A stretch of 64,000 nucleotides of DNA from PALSA-350 sp963834445 (GCA_963834445.1 CAWIBU010000002.1:558001-622000), one strand, 5' to 3'. Shown: positions 50,164-58,468, counted from the first letter of the stretch. The notes: generated by a model from the sequence alone, not told the origin. Program-made: numbers and translations.

Positions 50164-50502
50164 TCACCTGCCCTCCCCCTGCATAAACCGAACATAAGCC
50201 AACTTCTCTTCTGCTAAGCCCTCCAGGTCCTCAAAACGAAGCAAACCCTTCCGCACCAGCAACCCAAACACCAGCGGCAACTGTGAGTACCGGTAATCGA
50301 AAAGGGAATCGATCTCTTTACGGCTCCGGGTCAGATAATGTTCGATCTTCCAAAGGTCAGAAGCCTCCTGGATAGTGCGCGCCATCTCCTTCACCCTGAG
50401 CGTGACCTTGTCCAATTCCTGATGCAGCGCCTTATCAAACGCCCGGCGTGCAATCTTCTTCTCCCCATCCGACCAACGCAGCGAATCCATTGCCGACCCC
50501 AT
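50164..50502 (-). CDS. Small helical protein of unknown function
   Basis: A 112-residue charged protein, mainly helical (KKIARRAFDKALHQELDKVT, DSLFDYRYSQLPLVFGLLVR). No known domain is recognised. The ATG at 50502 is supported by the strong AGGGGAGGTG site 6 bases upstream; the longer frame to 51207 overlaps the oppositely oriented relic and has low-quality sequence. It lies head-to-head with the DUF429/PIN relic, with a GATAAT hexamer between them. Confidence 0.7.
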   Translation of the reverse strand: MGSAMDSLRWSDGEKKIARRAFDKALHQELDKVTLRVKEMARTIQEASDLWKIEHYLTRSRKEIDSLFDYRYSQLPLVFGLLVRKGLLRFEDLEGLAEEKLAYVRFMQGEGR

Positions 50503-50561
50503 GACTGCACCTCCCCTAAAATGATAATCATCAGCAGGACGATCGAAGGACGCAAACCGCT

Positions 50562-51048
50562 TTGCAAGAATCCACCTTTGCCCGCTACATCGGCATCCAT
50601 TATTCCGGTGCGGAGACCCGCGAATCCCGTCTTCGTCCGCTGCGGGTGTACGCCGCCGACGCCGGGGAGACACCGCTCGAGGTCCCTCCGTCTTACGGCA
50701 AACAAAACTGGACCCGCCAGACCCTCGCCGAATGGTTGACCCAGGCGCTGGTCGACGACGTGCCCACCGCGGTCGGCATCGACCACGCCTTTTTCTTTTC
50801 CTCTTGCCTGGTTTGAAAAATACCGCCTTGCGCCCGACTGGCGCTTCTTTCTCGAGGACTTCTGCCGGCACTGGCCAACCGGCGAGCGGCACGCCCGCAG
50901 CCTTTTTGCTGCTCGCCATGGCTATCAGCTCGACGATGCGCTCATTCTCGCGGCAGCAATCGCAGCCGGCTGCGACGTCCTCTTCACCGAAGACATGCAA
51001 CATGGTCAAAGCATCGGATCGATCGCCATCCACAATCCATTTCTGTGA
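50562..51048 (+). pseudogene. Frameshifted DUF429 fragment joined to a PIN-domain C-terminus
   Basis: From a TTG at 50562 the frame gives ARYIGIHYSGAETRESRLRP and continues to GIDHAF, a DUF429 (RNase H-like fold) N-terminal half. It stops at 50814. Removing one T from the CTTTTTCTTTTCC run near 50790 restores GIDHAFSFPLAWFEKYRLAP and FLEDFCRHWPT. After this the restored frame becomes HGYQLDDALILAAAIAAGCD and LFTEDMQHGQSIGS, the C-terminal part of a PIN (VapC) ribonuclease, ending in TGA at 51048. Two unrelated gene fragments are thus joined. Not expected to make an active nuclease. Confidence 0.75.
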
Positions 51049-51144
51049 ACTGGAAGCGCCATCACAGGACTCGGTGCATGGCTGACGCTTGCTACAACAC
51101 TCGCCACCTTCCCCCCTAAGCAAATTCCGACCGCCCCTCAAACC

Positions 51145-51190
51145 AAATTTGGTCATCTCGACCAGAGCGTAGCGCAGGGGAGAGATCTGC
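51145..51190. repeat. TTTGGTCATCTCGACC dispersed repeat
   Basis: A copy of the dispersed family (AAATTTGGTCATCTCGACC ... GGGGAGAGATCTGC) in the 370-base gap between the PIN relic and the next gene. The rest of that gap shows no gene. Confidence 0.75.
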
Positions 51191-51417
51191 GTTGCTCCCT
51201 CCATCAAAACAAAGGCTTCCCGAGCAAGCCCTCAATCCCAATCTGTCACCTCAATCCGTCGAAAACTCGGAAACGGGCGATTGACTTATTTAAGCCGTCT
51301 CCTGACAATCTGTGGAGATGAAGCCCGATTCTGTTCGTATCTCGAAGGTTTTCGCGCCGGAAGCATGCTCTCTCCACCGTGCATCGTGAACATCCCTGGC
51401 CAGGAGCTGAACCCCCT

Positions 51418-51966
51418 TTGACCAAACGCAACCCGCGCTCCCAGCCCGCATGGACAGACGTCAAGGCCAAACTCGCAGGCCTTGACCGGTTAGGACTCGT
51501 AGGCCTGATCCAGGATCTCTATGCTTTCCAAAAGGACAACCAGACCTTTCTTCATACCCGCTTTGGTTTGAGCGGCGACGTTCTGAAGCCCTACAAACAA
51601 ACGTTGGAGCGCTGGCTCTCCCCAGATGTGTTCCGCCATCAGGACACGTCGGTGACCAAAGCCAAACAGGCAATTTCTGCTTACCGTAAGGCGATAGGCG
51701 ATCCGGCCGGACTTGCCGAGCTGACGGTTTTTTATTGCGAGAAGTCTGCAGGTTTCTGCTACGAGTTTGGCAGCCCGGCGGAAGCCGAAGTCGGCACTTT
51801 GATCAGCATGTTCGAGCAGGCTCTTAAATTTGCCGCCCAACTGCCAGCAGCGGATCGGGATGCGCTCATCCTCCGGCTCGATGACGTGCGCACCATCAGT
51901 CACGATCTGGGGTATGGCATCGGCGACACGATGGACGCCTTGCTTGCGGAGCACGCCGACGATTGA
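51418..51966 (+). CDS. Hypothetical protein, possibly DUF6155
   Basis: A 182-residue soluble helical protein with GLVGLIQDLYAFQKDNQTFL and HTRFGLSGDVLKPYKQTLER near the start, a pattern I associate with DUF6155 proteins, and a C-terminal all-helical half (ADRDALILRLDDVRTISHDL). Start: TTG at 51418 with AGGAG about 12 bases upstream; GTG at 51379 is an alternative adding 13 residues. No operon partner. Function unknown. Confidence 0.65.
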   Translation: MTKRNPRSQPAWTDVKAKLAGLDRLGLVGLIQDLYAFQKDNQTFLHTRFGLSGDVLKPYKQTLERWLSPDVFRHQDTSVTKAKQAISAYRKAIGDPAGLAELTVFYCEKSAGFCYEFGSPAEAEVGTLISMFEQALKFAAQLPAADRDALILRLDDVRTISHDLGYGIGDTMDALLAEHADD

Positions 51967-52421
51967 CGGCTAGTCCTCTGATGCCCGGAACCAGAGGGCA
52001 GACGGCAAAGCGATGCTGCGTTTTGGTTTTGTATCAGGGCACGACTTCAGTCGGGCCGTTCGGAAAAATGTAGGGCTTCAGCCCCTGCGAGGGCGAATGC
52101 CCTCATGGAAATCACAAGGGCCCTCATACAAAAGTATTGAGCCGTGACCGCCAGAAAAGCGCTCATTTGGACAAACTGCCTGAAAATAGCCCGGGATGCA
52201 ATTCCGGGTCTCTCCGACCCACGGCATGCAGTCCCGCCAGGGACGGCTAAAAACTCCCCACTACGCAGTGCGAGGTTCGAGGATGCAGGAGGGCTTTACC
52301 CAATCCATCCCTGGGACGGCTCCAAAACGCGGCTATCATCGCCATGAAGAGGGTGACCATGTCCAGCGTCCACCGTGGCGGGCGCCCATCTCGTCACGCC
52401 TTTTCCACAGGAAAACTCCCG
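51967..52421. other. Gene-poor gap with degraded repeats
   Basis: It contains a shortened AGGGCTTCAGCCCCTG palindrome near 52072, an ATAGCCCGGGATGCAATTCC / CAGTCCCGCCAGGGACGG block at about 52188-52250, and unique sequence without coding signal. The repeat block resembles 53144-53226 and the core of the MITE-like elements at 18139 and 22461. Confidence 0.6.
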
Positions 52422-52829
52422 CTACGCAGCGGTAAACGGATTGAGCACGTCGACCGGGAACATCTTGAAATCACGAACATTGCGTGTAACCACAACCAGC
52501 CCGCGGACGCGCGCGGTAGCCGCGATCATCGCATCTTCCAGCAATGCATCTGATTTTCCCGCCATCAACCTTGCCCATTCCCGAAACATCACGGCATCCA
52601 TCGCTATCACCTCATAGGCTGCGGCGAGCTGGTCGATCCACGCCTCGATAGCCGCCGCTTTGGCCGCATCCCGTTTACGCGTAATCTCCGCGCCCGCCTG
52701 CAACTCGCCCAGGGTAACCGCTGCCATCCACAAGGCCCCCTCGGGTACGCCCTGGATCCATGCCAGCACGGCCCCGTGGGGGCGCACTTTGCGCAACTCG
52801 GAGACGACGTTGGTATCCAACAGGTACAT
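52422..52829 (-). CDS. VapC-type PIN-domain toxin (FitB-like)
   Basis: A 135-residue PIN-domain ribonuclease with the four acidic residues in place: YLLDTNVVSELRK (Asp5 and Glu11), the Glu in TLGELQAGAE near residue 43, the Asp in DALLEDAMIAATAR near residue 99, and TRNVRDF near residue 117. Such toxins cleave specific RNAs, often initiator tRNA or rRNA. The ATG directly follows the antitoxin stop (TAG/ATG abut). The gene is intact and is the only complete toxin visible in this degraded region. Confidence 0.9.
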   Translation of the reverse strand: MYLLDTNVVSELRKVRPHGAVLAWIQGVPEGALWMAAVTLGELQAGAEITRKRDAAKAAAIEAWIDQLAAAYEVIAMDAVMFREWARLMAGKSDALLEDAMIAATARVRGLVVVTRNVRDFKMFPVDVLNPFTAA

Positions 52830-53084
52830 CTAGGCGGGCTCAGTCGTTTGTCGGCGGCGGAGCTTACCGCGCGTGGGAAGGTCCATCGTGAACCGGCTGT
52901 CAGCAGCCAGCAGCATTGCCTTGAGCGTCGGGCGAGCCGCCTGCTGCAGCCGTCGCCACTCTGCGATGGGCACCAGCACGGCCGCTTCGACCCCACGCCG
53001 GGTCACCACCTGCGGGCCATCGCGCAAGCTCGCATCCAGAAATTCACTAAATCGCGCCTTCGCATCCTGCACCGGCCAAGCCAT
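52830..53084 (-). CDS. Phd/YefM-type antitoxin
   Basis: An 84-residue antitoxin that should bind and neutralise the adjacent toxin and repress the operon. The start (AWPVQDAKARFSEFLDASLR) is typical of the Phd/YefM DNA-binding domain, followed by GPQVVTRRGVEAAVLVPIAE. A flexible basic tail (TRGKLRRRQTTEPA) follows, where toxin binding would be. ATG at 53084 has GGAGG 8 bases upstream. Pairing a Phd antitoxin with a VapC-type PIN toxin is common. Confidence 0.88.
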   Translation of the reverse strand: MAWPVQDAKARFSEFLDASLRDGPQVVTRRGVEAAVLVPIAEWRRLQQAARPTLKAMLLAADSRFTMDLPTRGKLRRRQTTEPA

Positions 53085-53100
53085 AGAGCAGCCTCCCCAC

Positions 53101-53123
53101 TGACTAGTCATAGCACTAGTCAG
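53101..53123 (-). promoter_or_regulatory. Twin palindromic operator of the Phd/VapC pair
   Basis: TGACTAGTCA (53101-53110), a perfect 10-base palindrome, and CACTAGTCAG (53114-53123), sharing the ACTAGT core, begin 13 bases apart and lie just upstream of the antitoxin start. This fits cooperative binding by a Phd-like dimer pair for autoregulation. Confidence 0.65.
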
Positions 53124-53143
53124 TTAAAAAAACCAGCCAGTCC

Positions 53144-53226
53144 CGTCAGGGACGTCTGAAAATAGCCCGGGATGAAATCCCGGGTCTCCCCGACCCGAAG
53201 GATCCAGTCCCGCCAGGGACGGCTGA
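53144..53226. repeat. CCCGGGATGAAATCCCGGG / CAGTCCCGCCAGGGACGG block
   Basis: Two CCAGTCCCG[T/C]CAGGGACG palindromes bracket ATAGCCCGGGATGAAATCCC and GGGTCTCCCCGACCC. It matches the block near 52188 and the interior of the MITE-like elements. The gap from here to 53503 shows no gene. Confidence 0.7.
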
Positions 53227-53468
53227 ACCGGCCACCACAATTTGCCGGCCGTACCCACGCTGTGAAGAACCCCTGGGCGCAGGTGAGACCTCACTAGCCT
53301 CCCGAAGCATGACGGTTGAAATAGGCAACCATGCCGAACGGAAACACCGGGATCGAGTGCGCCGCCGCCGCATTCGCCTTAGGTCAATCGCATGAGTCGT
53401 CCAGATGTGGGGTGATTGCTCCGGTCTGCCCCTTTACCGTTTATTTACCGAGCCCACCCCATATGCAC

Positions 53469-53498
53469 TTGACGCCATTATGCAGTGCAAGCAATAAT
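53469..53498 (+). promoter_or_regulatory. Candidate promoter of the HigBA relic
   Basis: TTGACG (53469-53474) and AATAAT (53493-53498) with an 18-base spacer, ending 6 bases before the HigB start. Such a short leader is plausible but unverified. Confidence 0.4.
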
Positions 53499-53503
53499 CA
53501 GCT

Positions 53504-53860
53504 ATGCCCTGGGAGGTTGAGTACACTCATGAGTTTGGCGAGTGGTGGAATGAGCTGTCAGAAGACGAGCAGGACAGCGTAAATTTTGGGGTTTGCCTGT
53601 TGCAAGATCGAGGCCCAAACCTCAAGCGGCCTCATGCCGACACGGTCGCCGCTTCAAGATACCCGAAATAGGAAAGAGTTACGGTGCCAGCACGAGGGTA
53701 AACCCTATCGGGTGTTGTACGCGTTTGATCCAAGGCGGGTTGGCATTTTGTTGATCGGCGGCGACAAGACCGGAAATTCCAATTGGTACGAAGAATACAC
53801 CCCAAAGCCGAAGCAATCTACGAACAGCATTTGAAGGAGATCGAACGGAATCAGAGGTAG
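53504..53860 (+). pseudogene. Broken HigB-like (RelE fold, GP49-type) toxin
   Basis: The frame from ATG 53504 reads PWEVEYTHEFGEWWNELSED and LKRPHADTVAASR, then hits TAG at 53669. The conserved rest is in the +1 frame (KELRCQHEGKPYRVLYAFDP, VGILLIGGDKTGNSNWYEEY), and the last part returns to the first frame (KAEAIYEQHLKEIERNQR, ending TAG at 53860). Two single-base indels, one near 53660 and one at a CCCC run near 53801, would explain this. HigB toxins cleave ribosome-bound mRNA; this copy is presumably inactive unless the indels are sequencing errors. Confidence 0.75.
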
Positions 53861-53905
53861 GTTGGGACAGACTCAATCCGTAACGGCTATGCCGTGGAGG
53901 AAATG

Positions 53906-54217
53906 ATGGCACGCAATTTTAAAGATTTGCAGAAGAAGATGGCGCCTGAGCGCCGGGCTCGCGTTGAGGTAAGGGTACGACACGCTATTGAGGAGATGGC
54001 GCTAACCGAGTTGCGTTCTGCCCGTGAATTCACACAAGCGGAACTGTCGCAGGTGTTGCAGGTCGACCAGGGTTCCATTTCGAAACTGGAGCGGCGTACC
54101 GATATGTATATCGGCACTCTTCGTCGTTACATTGAGGCTATGGGCGGGAGTCTTCAAATTCGAGCGGTCTTCCCAGATGGGGAGGTGCAAATCAAACAGT
54201 TTCAGGATGCGCCCTAG
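53906..54217 (+). CDS. HigA-like XRE antitoxin
   Basis: A 103-residue antitoxin with a helix-turn-helix (REFTQAELSQVLQVDQGSIS, SKLERRTDMYIGTLRRYIEA) and the C-terminal GGSLQIRAVFPDGEVQI strand pair typical of HigA paired with GP49-type HigB. It lies after the broken toxin in the usual toxin-first order. The ATG at 53906 is 6 bases after GGAGG; an ATG at 53903 and GTG at 53894 are alternatives. The gene looks intact and would still bind its operator. Confidence 0.85.
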   Translation: MARNFKDLQKKMAPERRARVEVRVRHAIEEMALTELRSAREFTQAELSQVLQVDQGSISKLERRTDMYIGTLRRYIEAMGGSLQIRAVFPDGEVQIKQFQDAP

Positions 54218-54423
54218 GCGAAACCGAGGGAACTTGATTGTCTGCCCACGGCTTTCGTCCCGCAGACCGTGAGTGCCCGTTAAGTCCTCGACGCCGGCCT
54301 CGCGTAAGATCAGAATCCAGAGTGTTTTATGAACGGACCAAAAGGCTCTATTAATATCAGTGGTGGTTACGTTCCGTCTGTCCCCCGGGTTTGTCTGTCC
54401 CCCGGGTTTCTTCCCTCCCCGCG

Positions 54424-54705
54424 AGCCGACGCAAGAAGATCGCCAGGCGAACGGCTTTGCTGATTGCCGAGGCGATGATGATGCGCGAGCTGCGTAAGGC
54501 GCGGCGACTGACCCAGGTCGATTTGGCCAAGTCGCTCGGCCTGAAGTAGGAACAGGTCTCGCACATCGAGCGGCGATCGGATATCCACCTCTCCACGCTC
54601 GGGCGTCATGTGGAGGCGATGAGCGGGGAACTCATCCTGACCGCGAAATTTCCCGACGGAGCCCCTGTCAGGCTGACCGACTTCGCCGACTTAAGGTCGA
54701 CCTAG
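54424..54705 (+). pseudogene. Second HigA-like antitoxin relic with in-frame stop
   Basis: The frame reads RKKIARRTALLIAEAMMMRE and LRKARRLTQVDLAKSLGLK, then TAG at 54547-54549, then EQVSHIERRSDIHLSTLGRH and GELILTAKFPDGAPVRL to TAG at 54705. The stop stands where a Gln (CAG) is expected, so one C-to-T change accounts for it. No start codon or toxin is seen upstream. It is a paralogue of the antitoxin at 53906, not a copy. Confidence 0.75.
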
Positions 54706-54740
54706 CGGCATTTCCGGCCCGAATCGTTTTCAGATCTCGC

Positions 54741-54766
54741 CCGCCCCACGGCAGGCCGTGGGGCGG
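54741..54766. repeat. Perfect GC-rich hairpin
   Basis: CCGCCCCACGGC - AG - GCCGTGGGGCGG: a 12-bp perfect stem with a 2-base centre, 35 bases after the HigA relic. It may terminate transcription into the restriction-type operon; no T run follows. The remaining bases to 55031 hold no gene. Confidence 0.6.
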
Positions 54767-55031
54767 CGAAGCACAGCGGGGTAAACGCCCCGTCCGTTAC
54801 GCCTTTGTCTCTTCAATATCAAGGGCTGCCCGAGATCGCGGGGCTATGTCCCTTCAATGCCTGGAATGTGTCATTGCAGCTGTTCTTTGAAGAGGTTACA
54901 TTCTCTGTTTGTGTTAAAACGTGCAACAAATGTCGTTCTGTTGAGATTGCAGCGCGCATCCTCGACTCCCAATGCGGCATTTAACAAGATGTAAAGGAAG
55001 CGAGATATGAAATGCTTCACAACTGAGCACC

Positions 55032-55475
55032 ATGATGATAGATAAAGCTGATTTTTACCACGGTGCCGCCTTGGCGATAGCTTTCAACGATTCCCGCTGT
55101 ATCGATATTGCTCGCTGCCAACCTGGTTATCTGGTCAACGATTCAGTCTTGGCAATCCTAAAATACACCACCAAGAACGGGTCGCCATGGCAGTTCACTT
55201 TCAGTTCCGAAGACGTTACTCGCCTTCAACACCTTCCAGACGGGGTTGATCGGTCGGTGATGGTTTTTATTTGTGGTGGGGACGGCATCTGCACGATCTC
55301 AACGGAGACCGCTCTTTCATTGCTGGATGGTGAAGCTGGTGGAATCGGCGTTAGAAGGAAATTTCACGGCTGGTATCGCGTTAGTGGTCCGGCTGGCAAA
55401 CTAGAGAAGAAGATTGCGCTAAAGCAATGGCCCCAGATACTGTTTGAAGGCGAGGAAGATACAGATGACCAGTAA
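55032..55475 (+). CDS. Unknown 147-aa protein coupled to the Z1 gene
   Basis: A 147-residue protein with no family I recognise. It is mostly beta-strand-like (LAIAFNDSRCIDIARCQPGY, SVLAILKYTTKNGSPWQFTF, SVMVFICGGDGICTISTETA) with a basic segment GVRRKFHGWYRVSGPAGKLE and an acidic end (EGEEDTDDQ). It has no obvious catalytic motif or membrane segment. Its last 11 bases overlap the Z1 gene start, so expression is probably coupled and stoichiometric. It may be a specificity, regulator or immunity component of the island. The start has no strong ribosome site. Confidence 0.75.
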   Translation: MMIDKADFYHGAALAIAFNDSRCIDIARCQPGYLVNDSVLAILKYTTKNGSPWQFTFSSEDVTRLQHLPDGVDRSVMVFICGGDGICTISTETALSLLDGEAGGIGVRRKFHGWYRVSGPAGKLEKKIALKQWPQILFEGEEDTDDQ

Positions 55476-57492
55476 GAAGTTGCGAGTGGTAACTGCAGAC
55501 GGCCTCCACGCAAAGGAAGTGCTGAGCGTTCTCGGAAAAGAGCTAAAGCCCGACGGAACGAAGAAGGCGATCGAAAAGGCAACACGTATTCTCGAGCTCG
55601 CGGTCGATCCCACCGCAGGTATTCCGGACGAGCCCTCGGACGGTTTGCTGTACGGTCTGATCCAGAGCGGCAAGACGAGCATCTTGACACTGACGTCGGC
55701 CATGGCTGTGGACAACGGCTTCGACTGTATCGTCGTTCTCACGAGCGATAACGATGCGCTCTACGACCAGACGAAAGAACGGGTACGAGCTGCCCTAGGT
55801 GGAATCACCGTTCTTGGGAAAAGTGACTGGAAAGACCCAAAACGATTTAAGACTCGGGTAGACAACACACCATTTGCGGTTGTCTGCTCGAAAAACGGCA
55901 GCATGCTTAAGAGTTTGCTCGATGCCTTTAAAACCGCGAAGGCGAAGGACCTGTCCATCCTGATCGTCGATGACGAGGCCGACCAAGCCAGTCTTAACAC
56001 CAACACAGGCAAGCCTGCGGTCAAGGCAAGCACAGTGAATGCGGTGATCACGAAGTTGCGTGAATATTTCCCGATCAATACGTACCTGCAAGTGACTGCG
56101 ACACCGCAGGCTCTGTTCCTCCAGCGCCCAAAGCATCAATATCGGCCGAGCTTTACAGTCTTAGCCGAACCCGGCAAAGATTACATCGGAGGGGAATCCT
56201 TTTTCGAAAAAGACGCCAAGCTGCTGCGGATTGTTGATGTCAACGAGATCACTGCTCTCAAAGCGACCAATCAGCCCTCCCCGAAAGCGAAGCTGCCGAA
56301 CGGATTGAAAAGGGCTTTGTACGCGTTTTTTATAGGCGCGGCTTCGCGGATCATCCAGGGAGCTGGAGAAGGTTACGCGTTCCTGCTGCATGTTAGCTTA
56401 GCGACTAAGGATCACGATTTCGCGCGTTTGCTCTTGGACGACTTCATGCAGGAGACTGGAACGTCCCTTAGGAAAAAGAGCGGACCGCAATATACATCTT
56501 TGCTGGGGGAACTCCAGTCCGCCTACGCCGATCTAAAAGCCACCGACCCCTCGCTTCCGGCATTTTCAGAAGTCATCGAGCGCATCGAGTTCTACATGAA
56601 CGGTGCGAACATCAAAGTCATTAACGGTACCTCTAATGACGAGGTAAAGCTCGACTCGCGCTTCAATTTGTTCATCGGTGGCAACAAGCTCGGACGGGGC
56701 GTGACCATTAAGAATCTGCTGGTCAGTTACTATGGTCGAAATCCGAAACGAGCGAAGGCCGACACAGTGCTGCAGCATGCCCGCATGTACGGGTATCGCA
56801 AGAAAGATATCGGCGTGACGCGGCTGTTTCTGCCCCAGGTATTGGCCGATCGTTTCCAGGAAATCCATGAGATGGAGAGCTCCTTGAGAAACCTCCTCGA
56901 GAACGTGCCGGACGGTGCTTTCGAAGGGCTGTACATGACCGGGTCTTGGGATGCGACACGCGCAAATGTTACAGATCCAACTGTAATCGAGTCCTTCCCG
57001 CAGAACAGCAGCGTAAACCCGCGCTACCCTTTGCGAACCGTAAAATCTGCGGCAGACACAGCCTGGCTAGATAAGGCATTGGAGCAAGTTCCGAACACAG
57101 ACTCCCCAACATCCTACACAACGATCACCGTAGATCAGGCGATCGAACTGCTTAAGCACGTGCAAGTCGACCAACCCTCAAGCCCATCACTTTGGGATAT
57201 GCGGATTATTCGGACCGCCTTGGACGTATTGAAGAACAAGAAGGATCGAGATGGCAAGGTCGTATACGGAGACAAGGTGCATTTGGTCGTTAAGCGCGGC
57301 CGTGACCTCAAAAAGCCCAGATCGGAGCGTGCCGGCATCATTTCGGGCGATGAGGTTCAGCTAGCCCCGAAAGATGCACCGACCTTATTCCTGTACCGCA
57401 TGAACAAGAACGGGAACGAGCTAGAAGTCTGGTGGCCGCAGCTAAGGTTTCCTGCCGGCAACTATATCCTGGCGTTCTCGTTCGACTGGTAA
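55465..57492 (+). CDS. Z1-domain SF2 helicase-like ATPase
   Basis: A 675-residue protein. SF2 motifs are present in order: Walker A GLIQSGKTS near residue 65, motif Ia VLTSDNDALYDQTKERV, Walker B LSILIVDDEADQAS near residue 174, motif III LQVTATPQALFLQ, and a late motif VI-like QHARMYGYRKKD near residue 440. In the middle and C-terminal parts it matches Z1 proteins (KLGRGVTIKNLLVSYYGRNP). Z1 ATPases occur in restriction-like systems with C5 methyltransferases, Vsr and GHKL ATPases (Iyer and colleagues). The ATG at 55465 follows GAGGAAG and overlaps the 147-aa gene. Confidence 0.85.
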   Translation: MTSKKLRVVTADGLHAKEVLSVLGKELKPDGTKKAIEKATRILELAVDPTAGIPDEPSDGLLYGLIQSGKTSILTLTSAMAVDNGFDCIVVLTSDNDALYDQTKERVRAALGGITVLGKSDWKDPKRFKTRVDNTPFAVVCSKNGSMLKSLLDAFKTAKAKDLSILIVDDEADQASLNTNTGKPAVKASTVNAVITKLREYFPINTYLQVTATPQALFLQRPKHQYRPSFTVLAEPGKDYIGGESFFEKDAKLLRIVDVNEITALKATNQPSPKAKLPNGLKRALYAFFIGAASRIIQGAGEGYAFLLHVSLATKDHDFARLLLDDFMQETGTSLRKKSGPQYTSLLGELQSAYADLKATDPSLPAFSEVIERIEFYMNGANIKVINGTSNDEVKLDSRFNLFIGGNKLGRGVTIKNLLVSYYGRNPKRAKADTVLQHARMYGYRKKDIGVTRLFLPQVLADRFQEIHEMESSLRNLLENVPDGAFEGLYMTGSWDATRANVTDPTVIESFPQNSSVNPRYPLRTVKSAADTAWLDKALEQVPNTDSPTSYTTITVDQAIELLKHVQVDQPSSPSLWDMRIIRTALDVLKNKKDRDGKVVYGDKVHLVVKRGRDLKKPRSERAGIISGDEVQLAPKDAPTLFLYRMNKNGNELEVWWPQLRFPAGNYILAFSFDW

Positions 57493-57502
57493 GCAGGAGA
57501 GG

Positions 57503-58468
57503 TTATGAGCTTGACGTCTTTTCTCGGTGAAGGACGTCGTGATCCACATTACAAAGTGTCTTCAGGTTATCCACAGTGTTCGCGCCACGATATTTGTGAT
57601 GGGTGATGTGGTGGAGTTCGAGAAACTTGCGCGGATCTTCGGGTGAGAGCATTGAACGATTCCAGCCGCAGCGGGTGCAGCTGAACTTGTCCCGTCTGAG
57701 CACGGCAACGCGCACGTCGTCCGGAATCCGCCGATCGTGCTCCTCAGCCTGCCTATCCTCTTCGAGAACATAGACCCCGACGGCGAGGTCTTCTCGGCCG
57801 CTATTCCTAGTGACGATCGGCCAACCAGCCTCGGTCCGAAGCTCACGAACACGACGTGCCCACTCCTTGGCGTCGCGAGCAAGATACTTAAGTTCCTCGC
57901 CGGTAATCTGCTTACCGGCGTTGCGACGAAAATATTCGATGAGCTTTTCAGTGACCGATACCTTTTTGCCACGGATCTCATTCAGGACGCTCCATCTGTA
58001 GGCCGCGTCCCGATCCTCTTCCGTGCGCATGAGAATGTATTGATCTGGGCGGATGTGAATTGCCTCGACGCCCGCGACCTCTGCTAGGTCGCCCGCATTC
58101 TCAGCCGCTGCTGCTATATCGCGGAAGGTATATCCCGAATAAATCCACCAGCCGAATTCGACCCTCAGTTCGCGAACTCGCCGGGCCCATTCGCTGATAC
58201 CCGAGACTACGGCCAGCTCGTCGCCGTCGATGATTTCCTGGGGATACTTCAGGAGATACGCCAGAATGCGATCGCGGGCTGAGCTGGCGTCGCTCATTGG
58301 AACCAGCGAACAACCGAGGTCACGCAACTTCCGAAAGGCAGGAATCAGGGCGACAACCTTGGTCCGAAGATCATCGTGGTGAAGCTTCTCAGCAAAGTCG
58401 GTCAGTAGTGAAACCAACTCGGCTCTTAATTGTTCTGGGAGACCGCTAGGTTGTGACCGCCTTGCCAA
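57503..58468 (-). CDS. HNH endonuclease with duplicated N-terminal helix-turn-helix domains
   Basis: A 321-residue protein. A 60-residue N-terminal helical region is followed by two related winged-helix-like units (ILAYLLKYPQEIIDGDELAV ... SEWARRVRELRVEFGWWIYS; LIEYFRRNAGKQITGEELKY ... KEWARRVRELRTEAGWPIVT), then a C-terminal HNH nuclease with zinc ligands (KFSCTRCGWNR), LELHHITHHKYRGANTVDN and CNVDHDVLH. It is the likely restriction nuclease of the island. Its TTG start lies 23 bases inside the methyltransferase gene, with AGAGG upstream, and its end faces the Z1 gene end 10 bases away. Confidence 0.85.
   Translation of the reverse strand: MARRSQPSGLPEQLRAELVSLLTDFAEKLHHDDLRTKVVALIPAFRKLRDLGCSLVPMSDASSARDRILAYLLKYPQEIIDGDELAVVSGISEWARRVRELRVEFGWWIYSGYTFRDIAAAAENAGDLAEVAGVEAIHIRPDQYILMRTEEDRDAAYRWSVLNEIRGKKVSVTEKLIEYFRRNAGKQITGEELKYLARDAKEWARRVRELRTEAGWPIVTRNSGREDLAVGVYVLEEDRQAEEHDRRIPDDVRVAVLRRDKFSCTRCGWNRSMLSPEDPRKFLELHHITHHKYRGANTVDNLKTLCNVDHDVLHREKTSSS

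Noticed and set aside
50503..51207. N-terminal extension of the minus-strand gene ending at 50164 to 347 residues
   Set aside because: The extension is low-complexity and overlaps the plus-strand DUF429/PIN relic; a strong ribosome site supports the start at 50502.
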